From assembly GCF_023821985.2 (NCBI RefSeq), contig NZ_CP098805.1:2480001-2544000 (forward strand): a stretch of DNA of 64,000 nt, given 5' to 3'. Below are positions 52,436 through 61,015 of the stretch, piece after piece. This stretch comes from Dyadobacter chenhuakuii. Its GTDB lineage: Bacteria > Bacteroidota > Bacteroidia > Cytophagales > Spirosomataceae. Position numbers and translations under genes: made by a program. The notes beneath the pieces were generated by a model. The model saw only the letters and a list, made by a program, of their open reading frames with translations. It was not told the origin of the DNA and searched no databases. Within the stretch, counting starts at the first letter, position 1. The number at the start of each line of letters is the position of its first letter.

Positions 52436-54151
52436 ATGGCGAATTTAAATATTGACGCAGTAAAAGAAATTACCTACGACGCAATCGTGATCGGTTCCGG
52501 CGTATCCGGTGGCTGGGCAGCAAAAGAGCTGACAGAAAAAGGGCTGAAAGTGCTGATGCTCGAAAAAGGCAAAAACCTGGAACACGTTACCGGCTACGAA
52601 AACGCCCTGAAAGCGCCCTGGGAAACGCAATACAACGGCCGGTTGACGGTAAAGCAAAAAGAAACGCACCCATTCCTCTCCCGCGATTATCCGTATAATG
52701 AAATGACGGAAAATTACTGGATGAATGATATGGACTCGCCTTATGAGGAAAAGAAAAGGTTCGACTGGTTCCGTCCCAACATTGTTGGCGGGAAATCGAT
52801 CATGTGGGGAAGGCAGTCGTACAGGTTAAGCGACATTGATTTTGAAGCAAATTTAAAGGACGGCATCGCAGTCGACTGGCCGATCCGTTATAAAGATATA
52901 GCGCCCTGGTACTCTTATGTTGAAAAGCATGTTGGGATTTCAGGCGAAAAACTGGGGCTTCCTCAGTTGCCGGACAGCGATTTCATTCCGCCTATGGACA
53001 TGTATTTCGTTGAAAAAGAAGTCAGAAAAAGACTTGAAAAGCAATTTCCCGGCCGCACAATGACCATTGGCCGCGTTGCGAACCTTTCACAGCCTACCAA
53101 AATCCAGCTTGAAGGAGGCCGTTCTCCATGCCAGTATCGTAACAAATGCTCACTGGGCTGTCCTTACGGCGCTTATTTTAGTACGCAGTCCAGCACGCTT
53201 CCGCCAGCAGTAAAAACCGGCTTGCTAACCTTGCGCCCGGATTCGGTGGTGCGGGAAATTACTTATGACGCAAAATCGAGTAAAGCCACAGGTGTAAAAG
53301 TAGTGGATTCGGTAACATTGCAGGAAAAGGAGTATTTCGCAGGACTGATCTTCGTTTGCGCCAGCGCGCTGGGTTCAACAGCTGTGTTGCTCAACTCAAC
53401 CTCGGACCGTTTCCCGAACGGAATGGGCAATGATTCGGGCGAGCTGGGACATAACTTGATGGATCACCATTTCAGAACAGGCGCCAGTGGCGTTTGGGAG
53501 GGTGATTTGGATAAATATTATTTCGGACGCCGTGCCAATGGCATCTACGTTCCCCGTTACCGCAACATTGGTTCTGATAAAAGGGATTATCTGCGCGGAT
53601 TTGGTTACCAGGGTGGCGGTGGCCGTCAGGGATGGCAGCGCAATGTGGCCGAACTTGCTTTCGGTGCTGACTTCAAAGAAGAACTGACAACTCCGGGCAA
53701 CTGGACAATGGGCTTCGGCGGTTTTGGCGAAACATTGCCTTACCACGAAAACTACATGTATCTGAACAAAGACAATAAGGATAAATTCGGCATGCCTGCG
53801 GTCGTATTCGATGCAGAACTTCGTGAAAACGAGAAGAAAATGCGCGTGGACATGATGAATGACGCAGCCGAAATGCTCGAAAAATCAGGTCTGAAAAATG
53901 TGAAGACGCATGATAACGGTTCGTATCTGGGCATGGCCATTCACGAAATGGGAACAGCCAGAATGGGCCGTGACCCTAAAACTTCGGTTTTGAATGGAAA
54001 CAACCAATTGCATTCCGTTAAAAACGTGTTTGTTACCGACGGCGCAGCCATGACTTCGGCTTCCTGTGTGAACCCATCGCTGACTTACATGGCATTAACG
54101 GCCCGCGCGGTTGATTTCGCTGTGAAAGAGTCGAAGAAGAAAAATATCTGA
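52436..54151 (+). CDS. GMC oxidoreductase (FAD-dependent glycoside/sugar dehydrogenase)
   Basis: 571 residues. The FAD-binding motif GSGVSGG (20-26) is followed by LMLEKG. C-terminal catalytic residues are His in IHEMGTARMG and Asn in CVNPSLTYMALTARA. Cys232, Cys238 and Cys242 have CX5CX3C spacing, the same as the [3Fe-4S] ligands reported for the catalytic subunit of Burkholderia FAD glucose dehydrogenase, so a cluster is predicted. It has no signal of its own and would be exported with subunit 3. With DUF1080 nearby it is a candidate glycoside 3-dehydrogenase. The electron acceptor is not evident. Confidence 0.9.
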   Translation: MANLNIDAVKEITYDAIVIGSGVSGGWAAKELTEKGLKVLMLEKGKNLEHVTGYENALKAPWETQYNGRLTVKQKETHPFLSRDYPYNEMTENYWMNDMDSPYEEKKRFDWFRPNIVGGKSIMWGRQSYRLSDIDFEANLKDGIAVDWPIRYKDIAPWYSYVEKHVGISGEKLGLPQLPDSDFIPPMDMYFVEKEVRKRLEKQFPGRTMTIGRVANLSQPTKIQLEGGRSPCQYRNKCSLGCPYGAYFSTQSSTLPPAVKTGLLTLRPDSVVREITYDAKSSKATGVKVVDSVTLQEKEYFAGLIFVCASALGSTAVLLNSTSDRFPNGMGNDSGELGHNLMDHHFRTGASGVWEGDLDKYYFGRRANGIYVPRYRNIGSDKRDYLRGFGYQGGGGRQGWQRNVAELAFGADFKEELTTPGNWTMGFGGFGETLPYHENYMYLNKDNKDKFGMPAVVFDAELRENEKKMRVDMMNDAAEMLEKSGLKNVKTHDNGSYLGMAIHEMGTARMGRDPKTSVLNGNNQLHSVKNVFVTDGAAMTSASCVNPSLTYMALTARAVDFAVKESKKKNI

Positions 54152-54176
54152 CAAGTCACTTACATTAGCATATCAA

Positions 54177-54215
54177 AAACTATCCGGGCTCAACAAAGCC
54201 GGATAGTTTTTTTTT
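54177..54215 (+). terminator. Intrinsic terminator after the GMC operon
   Basis: An 11-base stem AAACTATCCGG/CCGGATAGTTT (54177-54187 with 54199-54209) with an 11-base loop and a run of nine T residues, 26 bases after the stop. Confidence 0.9.
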
Positions 54216-54252
54216 AACCCAAATGCTATAACGCAAACATTTTGCAGTTTTT

Positions 54253-54288
54253 TGCAACATTTAATTTAGTTATCTCATTAATGTTGCA
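54253..54288. promoter_or_regulatory. Possible operator: TGCAACATT inverted repeat upstream of the MFS gene
   Basis: TGCAACATT (54253-54261) and AATGTTGCA (54280-54288) form a 9-base perfect inverted repeat with an 18-base spacer. Further TTGCA copies occur at 54242 and 54293. It ends 36 bases before the MFS ATG. The arrangement suggests a dimeric repressor site; the regulator is not in the immediate neighbourhood. Confidence 0.5.
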
Positions 54289-54324
54289 TATTATTGCATC
54301 ATAATCCTTTGTATTAGTCCTTTT

Positions 54325-55461
54325 ATGCAAGAAAAAGCAAAAATAAGCGCTGCAAGAAAAGCGGTATTACTCATTTTCCTGGTCTGCGGCATCGGGTTAT
54401 CCAGCTGGGCCCCGATGGTGCCTTTCGCTAAACTTGCATTAGGGCTCAGTGAGGCTGATTTGGGCGTCGTACTGTTAGCATTGGGAGCAGGTGCGATTCT
54501 GACAATGCCTATAACCGGAATTTTAATCAATAAATATGGTAGCCGCCGGATCTCTCTTCTCTCTGCGCTTATTATCGCTATATTCTTGCCCTTGCTCTTA
54601 CTGGCCAGCACACCTTACGAACTTGCGGCAGCATTATTTGTCTTTGGAGCGGGTATCGGCTCGGTTGATGTGGCTATGAACGCGCAGGCCGTTTTGGTCC
54701 AGGAAAAACACGGAAGCCACATTATGTCATCTTTTCACGGAATGTTCAGCGTAGGTGGCTTGCTGGGTTCCATCGGGCTCGGTTTCCTTATCAAGGCCGG
54801 ACTTTCTCCCACGGTTGCGGCGGTGAGCATATCCGCATTACTGGTTATTATCGCAGCCACACAGTTCAAATATCTACTCCCCCATTCCGAAGAAGCAAAA
54901 ATCGACAAAGCGAGTTTTATTCTTCCAAAAGGCCCTGTGCTTGTGCTGGGACTTATGTGCTTTATCCTGTTCCTGGCGGAAGGCTCGTTGCTGGACTGGA
55001 GCGCGGTATTTTTACAGTTTTCCCGGGACTTTGACCCTTCACTCTCCGGCGTTGGTTATGCCGTATTTTCTGTTGCCATGGCCATTATGCGCTTAACCGG
55101 CGATAACCTGATCCACAAGCTCGGACCTTCCAAGGTTGTGTTTTACGGAACATTTCTGGCGGGAGCCGGCTTCCTGCTCGCAGTAGCAGTGCCCTGGGCG
55201 CCAGCTGCATTGGCCGGCTTTGTTTTGGTTGGTCTGGGTGCCGCTAATGTCGTCCCGATTTTCTTTACAGCCGCGGGTCGTTTTCCCAATGTACCACCGT
55301 CCGTTTCGCTTCCTGCTGTGACAACATTAGGCTACGCAGGACAATTGGCTGGTCCCGCATTGATCGGTTTTATAGCCGAATTCACCTCCCTATCCATTGC
55401 ATTGGGCTTTGTGGGCGTGCTTCTGTTCATTGTAGCGTTCACTTACAAGCACAGGGATTGA
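54325..55461 (+). CDS. MFS transporter, YbjJ-like
   Basis: 378 residues with 12 predicted membrane helices. Residues such as SWAPMVPFAKLALGLSEADLG near the start and SSFHGMFSVGGLLGSIG in helix 5 match the YbjJ-like group of the major facilitator superfamily. The substrate is unknown; sugar or sugar derivative is only suggested by the neighbouring oxidation genes. It is monocistronic, with a possible operator upstream, and converges with the Omp85-like gene 13 bases away. Confidence 0.87.
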   Translation: MQEKAKISAARKAVLLIFLVCGIGLSSWAPMVPFAKLALGLSEADLGVVLLALGAGAILTMPITGILINKYGSRRISLLSALIIAIFLPLLLLASTPYELAAALFVFGAGIGSVDVAMNAQAVLVQEKHGSHIMSSFHGMFSVGGLLGSIGLGFLIKAGLSPTVAAVSISALLVIIAATQFKYLLPHSEEAKIDKASFILPKGPVLVLGLMCFILFLAEGSLLDWSAVFLQFSRDFDPSLSGVGYAVFSVAMAIMRLTGDNLIHKLGPSKVVFYGTFLAGAGFLLAVAVPWAPAALAGFVLVGLGAANVVPIFFTAAGRFPNVPPSVSLPAVTTLGYAGQLAGPALIGFIAEFTSLSIALGFVGVLLFIVAFTYKHRD

Positions 55462-55474
55462 TTTTGAAATAACA

Positions 55475-56608
55475 TTAAAATGCTTCTCCCGTAAACAAAT
55501 AAAATCCTGGCCCGTCTTTGGTAAAACCAACGTCCAGCCGGAGGAAAATGTCCTTTTTGGGAAAAAGCAAATAACGCAAGCCTACACCACCAGAGGCTCT
55601 CACGTGTTTGAATGTGAATGCATTGAGCTTCGGTGCTACAACGGCAGTGCCGGCAAAAGCCACTGCACCGAAACGCTTGCTAAACCCAAATGGCAGCCAA
55701 CGGTGCTCCACCTGGCCTGCAATCATATTTTTATCCCGGTAACGGCCATAGTAGTAACCCCGCATGATCATTTCGCCGCCCATTAACGCAAGCTGGTTGA
55801 ACGGAACATTACCCGAATAAAAATTGCCCAAAACCTGCCAAGCCAGCACATTGCGCGCGCTCACGGGGTGTGATGAACGCACATCCAAATTAACGCCCTG
55901 AAAATTAAAGTTACTTCCCAGTGCCGGGCTGTATTTCAAAAATGATATTTCCCCGAAAAATCCTTTGCGGACATTGAGCACATTATGCCGATTGTCGTAA
56001 ACCAAGGCGCCGCCCAGCCCTATATTTCGCGTCCCGTCACTGCCCAGCGGCTTGTCATAGGTGTGATTATCAGGTTGTTCAAAATCTGTGTTGTATAGTT
56101 GCTGGTAATCAATTTCAGGCCCGGCGAAGAAGTTGGGCTTAATTTTTCTTAGCACTCTTTGTTTAAAAAGAATGTAATTCGCGTCGATCAGCGCCGGGTC
56201 CTTACCCACCGTTTCGGGTCCTATGCCGTAATAAAGCAGCGGGAAACGCTGGAAACGCGTTCTGCCAAGGAAAAACCAGTTGTCTTTGTCTCCATAAATG
56301 GCATTATCAAGCCAGATGCCGTATTGTGCTTCCAACGTGACAAAAGTGAAAGCCTGCACTTCACTTAACCGGTTGAGTGTGTCTTTTTTAGCCTGAAAGA
56401 TCAGCAAGGAGGACAATCCGAATTCAAAACTGGTTTCGGGCGAGTAGCCCAATGTAGGATAGATCCGAAAGCTGGATTCGCCGGGAGCGGTTGTATCAGA
56501 AACGGTTTTTTGTACAAATCTTTTAAACCAGCCCTCCTGTGCCTCAGCACGATGGCCCGCCGCCACATAAAGAATAATGAGCAGCGCCGCGACTTTAACC
56601 TTATCCAA
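55475..56608 (-). CDS. Omp85/BamA-type outer membrane beta-barrel protein without POTRA domains
   Basis: 377 residues with a signal peptide (about 1-23, ending AEA before Q) and a 16-strand-like barrel rich in alternating Tyr and Phe. The Omp85 loop signature GGEMIMRGYYYGRYRDKN lies near residue 275, and the C-terminus ends in Phe. No POTRA repeats precede the barrel, as in the short surface-antigen-like proteins common in Bacteroidota. The start is TTG at 56606-56608; no in-frame ATG exists before the upstream stop. It may translocate a substrate or be a pore. Function is unknown. Confidence 0.82.
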   Translation of the reverse strand: MDKVKVAALLIILYVAAGHRAEAQEGWFKRFVQKTVSDTTAPGESSFRIYPTLGYSPETSFEFGLSSLLIFQAKKDTLNRLSEVQAFTFVTLEAQYGIWLDNAIYGDKDNWFFLGRTRFQRFPLLYYGIGPETVGKDPALIDANYILFKQRVLRKIKPNFFAGPEIDYQQLYNTDFEQPDNHTYDKPLGSDGTRNIGLGGALVYDNRHNVLNVRKGFFGEISFLKYSPALGSNFNFQGVNLDVRSSHPVSARNVLAWQVLGNFYSGNVPFNQLALMGGEMIMRGYYYGRYRDKNMIAGQVEHRWLPFGFSKRFGAVAFAGTAVVAPKLNAFTFKHVRASGGVGLRYLLFPKKDIFLRLDVGFTKDGPGFYLFTGEAF

Positions 56609-56757
56609 TTCCGGTAACTTTTGATGAGAAAGATTTTATATAACAAGAGATATAAAAATTGCGCCAAATGCCGGGAACCCATTTTCCAAAACGATCGAAA
56701 ACCGTTAGTAGATCACAATTACATCATTGCTTTCCCTGTAAACGACATAAACTCCTG

Positions 56758-58860
56758 ATGAAAAAATTAACGGCGCTTATCTTATTTCTTTTTTTGACCA
56801 ATACGCTTTACGCACAAAATACAAAAGATCTTTGGTGGAAAAGGAACAATCTGAGGGTGATCCAGATGAACCTGCCTTCCTACGAAGCCGCCACGATAAA
56901 TGCTGATTCTATCGTTGCAGATTTGATAACCTATTCTGCTAACACATTGCTGATCAATGCAGGCGGCATCATGGCTTTTTATCCCACGAAGCTGGACTTC
57001 CATTATACCAATCCTTTTATGAAGGAATATGTGCTGAGGGATGTTATCAAAAAATGTCATCAAAACAACATTAAGGTCATCGTCCGCTTTGATTTCAGCC
57101 GCGTCCACGAAAGCATTTACAAAGCGCATCCCGAATGGTGCTACATTTCTCCAAAAGGTGAGCGGATCATCAACACCGACATGTATGTGGTTTCCATTAA
57201 TGCGCCCTACGTGCAGGAAAAGGCCTTTAAGATCATTGAGGAAGTGATAGACATGTTCGCGATCGACGGTATTTTCCTAAATATGCCGGGTTACCAGGTT
57301 AACAATCCATACGAAGGAAAATACCACGGCATCGATCAGAATGAGTTTGATAAAAAAGCATTTGCCGCTTACTCGAACGGAAAAGTACTTCCTACCGAAG
57401 AAAATAAAGCCGATTCACTTTATCAGAAATATCTTGCGTTTAAAAAACACACAGTGGAAGATTGGTCGGAAAGGCTTCATAGGCTGGTGAAATCCAAAAA
57501 TGAGCAGATCGCCATTTGCACTTACTCGGATAAGTTCGTTGATATTATCCGGCACGAATCGCAGAGCATGACAACCCTGCCTTACTGGCCTTACACGGCT
57601 TCCGACAATGTCAGCAATGCCGTTAATTCCTTTCCGGACCACATTATCAGCAACGCCAGTATTCAGCAAATCTCTTTTCAATCGCGCTATAATGCTGTGG
57701 AACCACAGGAAGTTCAGATCCGGCTTTATGAGAACATTGCCAATGGTTCGGGCCTGGATCTCAGCATGATGGGTGATATGAGGGGCTATGAAGACGAGCG
57801 CAATTATGGGGTGATCAAGAAGGTTTATGCCTTTCACAAGCAGCATGAGCAGTATTTTGGTAAATATAAATCCCTTGCCAAAATCGCCATCATTGCCCCA
57901 GGCGCCTGGCCGAACGGCGAGCCAATGCAGGAATATCGCGGCGTCCAGCTCATGCTCCGCGAGGCGCACATTCCGTTTGACATCATTGAGGATGATCAGA
58001 TAGGAAATCTGGCTGAGAAAGTGAAGGGTTACAAGCTTGTCATTCTCCCCGAAATCGCCTATTTAAAACCAGAAGCCATTCAGGTCCTGAAAGATGCGAG
58101 CAAAGCAGGCACTCACCTGATCGCCACAAACCGCACCATGTTCGACAATCCGGCAACGTTGCAGGAGCTGTTTGGAGCAAAAATTGAGAAAAAGGATAAT
58201 GACGGCGCCGGAAATTACCTCGTTCCCGACAACCGCAACATCTTTAAAAGTTTCCCCGGTCAGAAAATGCTGTTCTGGAAATTCAATCTTGGACTTTACG
58301 ACCTCTCGGGCACAGACCAAAAACTCCTTCCCATCTTATCCAAAGGCCGCCCCGGCCCACCCGAAATCATCGGCGGCCACGAACCGACGGGCTATTATGC
58401 ACTAGGGATCAAAAATCATGAAAAAAGCAAGGCACTTATTTTCCCTGTCAGCCTGGGCAGGATCTATTATATGCACGGCTACCAGGAGCACAAAAATCTG
58501 CTGCTGGACGCTATTAGTTACGTTTTACCAAATGCAAAAGAAGATATTCAAACCAATGCTCCGGAAAGAATTGAAGTTATTTTAAAGGAATTTACGAAGA
58601 ACAACGTCAGTAATAAAGAGCAGACAAAAAGTGACGGTTTAATCATGCATTTGATCAATCTGACAGGTTTCAGCGGCAACACCTATTTCGCACCACTGCC
58701 CGTCTACAACCTGGATTTCAAAATCAAATCACCAAAAAAACCAACCAAAATCTTCTCCCTGAGCACCGGTCAGCCTATTAAGTTTACTTATGCCAATGCG
58801 GCGATTAACTTGAAGATCAGCAGGTTGGATGGTTTCGATGGGATTGTGATGGAGTATTAA
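56758..58860 (+). CDS. Secreted putative glycoside hydrolase (GHL6/alpha-amylase-family-like)
   Basis: About 700 residues from the ATG at 56758, where a signal peptide begins (MKKLTALILFLFLTNTLYAQ); an upstream extension to 56659 is rejected. The N-terminal part (about 20-370) is a TIM-barrel-like domain with VIVRFDFSRVH, the MFAIDGIFLNMPGY strand and QNEFDKKAF, as in hypothetical glycosyl hydrolase 6. The middle (about 390-520) resembles the beta-galactosidase trimerisation/Rossmann domain (VILPEIAYLKPEAIQVLKDA), and a beta-rich C-terminus follows. Catalytic residues cannot be assigned. The substrate is unknown. Confidence 0.7.
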   Translation: MKKLTALILFLFLTNTLYAQNTKDLWWKRNNLRVIQMNLPSYEAATINADSIVADLITYSANTLLINAGGIMAFYPTKLDFHYTNPFMKEYVLRDVIKKCHQNNIKVIVRFDFSRVHESIYKAHPEWCYISPKGERIINTDMYVVSINAPYVQEKAFKIIEEVIDMFAIDGIFLNMPGYQVNNPYEGKYHGIDQNEFDKKAFAAYSNGKVLPTEENKADSLYQKYLAFKKHTVEDWSERLHRLVKSKNEQIAICTYSDKFVDIIRHESQSMTTLPYWPYTASDNVSNAVNSFPDHIISNASIQQISFQSRYNAVEPQEVQIRLYENIANGSGLDLSMMGDMRGYEDERNYGVIKKVYAFHKQHEQYFGKYKSLAKIAIIAPGAWPNGEPMQEYRGVQLMLREAHIPFDIIEDDQIGNLAEKVKGYKLVILPEIAYLKPEAIQVLKDASKAGTHLIATNRTMFDNPATLQELFGAKIEKKDNDGAGNYLVPDNRNIFKSFPGQKMLFWKFNLGLYDLSGTDQKLLPILSKGRPGPPEIIGGHEPTGYYALGIKNHEKSKALIFPVSLGRIYYMHGYQEHKNLLLDAISYVLPNAKEDIQTNAPERIEVILKEFTKNNVSNKEQTKSDGLIMHLINLTGFSGNTYFAPLPVYNLDFKIKSPKKPTKIFSLSTGQPIKFTYANAAINLKISRLDGFDGIVMEY

Positions 58861-58872
58861 ATGCTACATTTG
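58844..58872 (+). promoter_or_regulatory. Promoter of the truncated haemoglobin gene
   Basis: TTG (58844-58846), an 18-base spacer and TACATTTG (58865-58872) match the Bacteroidota consensus. The -33 element is inside the last codons of the preceding glycoside hydrolase gene. The -7 element ends 54 bases before the ATG at 58927. Confidence 0.7.
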
Positions 58873-58926
58873 AGCATGAACTTTTTTGATGAATAAAAGG
58901 ATTCGAAAGGCAAGCTATATTTAAAT

Positions 58927-59400
58927 ATGGAACAAAAACCAATCCCTACTTTATACGAATGGGCTGGCGGTATGCCGGTATTTGAAAGATTGACGGAGCT
59001 TTTTTACAAGAAGGTTCTAGCTGATCCGCTTTTGGAGCCGGTATTCAAGCATATGTCTACGGAGCATCAGCTGCATGTGGCGCACTTTATTGCGGAGGTT
59101 TTTGGTGGTCCTGAAATGTACAGCAAGGAGGAAGGAAGCCATTTCAAGATGATCCAGAAGCATTTATCCAAACACCTGACCGAAGCGCACCGGAAACGCT
59201 GGGTGGCACTGCTGCTGGAAACGTCCGACGAAATCAACCTCCCCGACGACCCCGAGTTCCGGTCCGCATTTGTCGCCTACATTGAATGGGGCACACGCAT
59301 AGCAGTCCTCAACTCCAATATCGACGACCTGACCATGAACCCCGAAGAACCGATGCCGAAATGGGGCTGGGGCGTTCCGGGCGGGCCGTTTATAACTTAG
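58927..59400 (+). CDS. Group II truncated haemoglobin
   Basis: 157 residues of the 2-on-2 globin fold. LFYKKVLADPLLEPVF carries the B10 Tyr, KHLSKHL near residue 80 holds the likely proximal His, and the Trp in RKRWVALL is the G8 Trp diagnostic of group II. Such proteins bind O2 or NO and may protect against nitric oxide or assist oxidases. The C-terminal extension (MNPEEPMPKWGWGVPGGPF) is Pro/Gly/Trp-rich. It has its own promoter and ends in an 11-base convergent overlap with the esterase gene. Confidence 0.92.
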   Translation: MEQKPIPTLYEWAGGMPVFERLTELFYKKVLADPLLEPVFKHMSTEHQLHVAHFIAEVFGGPEMYSKEEGSHFKMIQKHLSKHLTEAHRKRWVALLLETSDEINLPDDPEFRSAFVAYIEWGTRIAVLNSNIDDLTMNPEEPMPKWGWGVPGGPFIT

Positions 59401-60946
59401 GCGCGTCGGGCTTGTTGGGTGTATCGCGGCTGTTCGCTCCTTTCACATTCAGTTTGCGGCGGTAGACCTTTTCGCCGGCAGTCGCATAAATCGTGTCGAA
59501 ATTTTCGCCGCCGAATGTAATCCTGGAAGCTGCGCCGGCGGGCGTTGGTAATATGGCATTTACACGGCCGGTTTGATCTAAAACCTGAATTCCCATACGC
59601 GATGCCACATATATGCGCCCCTCCCGATCGCACGTAACGCCGCGAGCCCCGGCATTATCGTCATCGTCACGGACATGGAGCCAGCCGTATTTTTGCTTGT
59701 GGGTTAATTTTCCGTCCGGCTGGATCTGGTAAGCCCAAACCCAATGCGAAGCGGATTCCGTGGCATATAGCAATGTTTGATCCGGTGATAATGCAATGCC
59801 GCCGACAGATAACAGGCCTTTGTCAACAAGCACTTTTTTACCATTGCGTGTGATTAAAGAAATGCTGCCGGATTTTTCCGGGCCATCCGAAATTGTTACG
59901 TATACATTGCCATTATGCGCAACTATTGAATCGGATTTCGAAAGGTTTTTGGTGATTTTCTGCTTCTTATTTGGCTCCTTCTTTTCCTCAGAAGTAAGCT
60001 CCCAATCCTGCCCGGGAATGAGTATGGCACTTAGCATTTGATTCTGTGAATTCCCTGCTTTCACGGGTTTAGGCCAATCCTTCCACAAAAACCGCATGGC
60101 TTCGGGGAACAACGCGGTTCCGTGCTTGCCATTGTGGCCGCCTTCGCCCCACTGGTGTTGCACTTCGTAACCTGCGAATGTCAAAGCGCGCAGCATGGTT
60201 TGGTTAGCCATCCACCAGTCGCCGGCGTAAATGTTGAGGTCATTGGCACCGTCTTGAAGGAAGATCCGGATGGGCTTGGGTTCGTATTTCCTGACCAATG
60301 TGTGGTAACGGTCGGCACCACGCAAGCCCACATACGTGCCTATGGCGCTGTAAACGCGGGTAAATGCATCCGGACGCTCCCAGGCTGCGGTGAATGCACA
60401 AACGGCCCCGCTGCTCGATCCGCCTATTGCCCTATCATTGCCATTTTTAGACAAATGGATTACGCGTCCGTCGCTGGTTTTCTGCTTTTCTACTTGCGGG
60501 AGAATTTCTTCAAGGATAAATCGTGCATAAGCATCCCCTAGCCCATCATATTCAAAGCTGCGGTTAAAACGATCATTAGCCTCACTTGCATTAGCAGCTT
60601 TCACTTTTCCGTGCATTACGAAAACGCCGATTGTGACAGGCATTTCGCCCTTATGGATCAGATTATCAAACACAACCGGCGCTTTCCACTGAATGCCGTC
60701 CTGGTTAATGTAAACACAAGCAGGCTTGTCAGGCTTATATTGTGCAGGGACATAAACCCAATATTCCCGCCATGTTCCCGGAAAAAATTTTGAATGTTCG
60801 AATGTAAATTTCAGAACCTCCCCTTTCGGCACACCAACCTGCTCTTCCGAAGCAGGATCGACCGGATAATTCTCAGTGGGCGCCTGCGCGAAAAGTGTGT
60901 TTATTGAGATACAAAAAACAAAAGCAAACGTGCGTACAATGTGCAT
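59390..60946 (-). CDS. Secreted esterase (Fes/YbbA-like) fused to SMP-30-type beta-propeller
   Basis: 518 residues with signal peptide (about 1-20, ending FAQ). Residues about 30-300 are an alpha/beta hydrolase of the esterase D/enterochelin esterase group. The nucleophile Ser lies in IGGSSSGAV near 178, Asp in QDGANDLN and His in GEGGHNGKHG. From about 320 a gluconolactonase/SMP-30-like propeller follows (SVGGIALSPDQTLLYATES; GARGVTCDREGRIYVAS). A Lys/Glu-rich linker joins them. It may cleave and open a sugar ester or lactone in the periplasm, but the substrate is unknown. It overlaps the globin gene by 11 bases at the 3' end. Confidence 0.85.
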   Translation of the reverse strand: MHIVRTFAFVFCISINTLFAQAPTENYPVDPASEEQVGVPKGEVLKFTFEHSKFFPGTWREYWVYVPAQYKPDKPACVYINQDGIQWKAPVVFDNLIHKGEMPVTIGVFVMHGKVKAANASEANDRFNRSFEYDGLGDAYARFILEEILPQVEKQKTSDGRVIHLSKNGNDRAIGGSSSGAVCAFTAAWERPDAFTRVYSAIGTYVGLRGADRYHTLVRKYEPKPIRIFLQDGANDLNIYAGDWWMANQTMLRALTFAGYEVQHQWGEGGHNGKHGTALFPEAMRFLWKDWPKPVKAGNSQNQMLSAILIPGQDWELTSEEKKEPNKKQKITKNLSKSDSIVAHNGNVYVTISDGPEKSGSISLITRNGKKVLVDKGLLSVGGIALSPDQTLLYATESASHWVWAYQIQPDGKLTHKQKYGWLHVRDDDDNAGARGVTCDREGRIYVASRMGIQVLDQTGRVNAILPTPAGAASRITFGGENFDTIYATAGEKVYRRKLNVKGANSRDTPNKPDAPKL

Positions 60947-61015
60947 TTCAGAGTTGGGTTTTTGATAAGAATAAATCCTCTGCCGGATGAATGAAAGCGA
61001 GTGGGAAATGTAATG

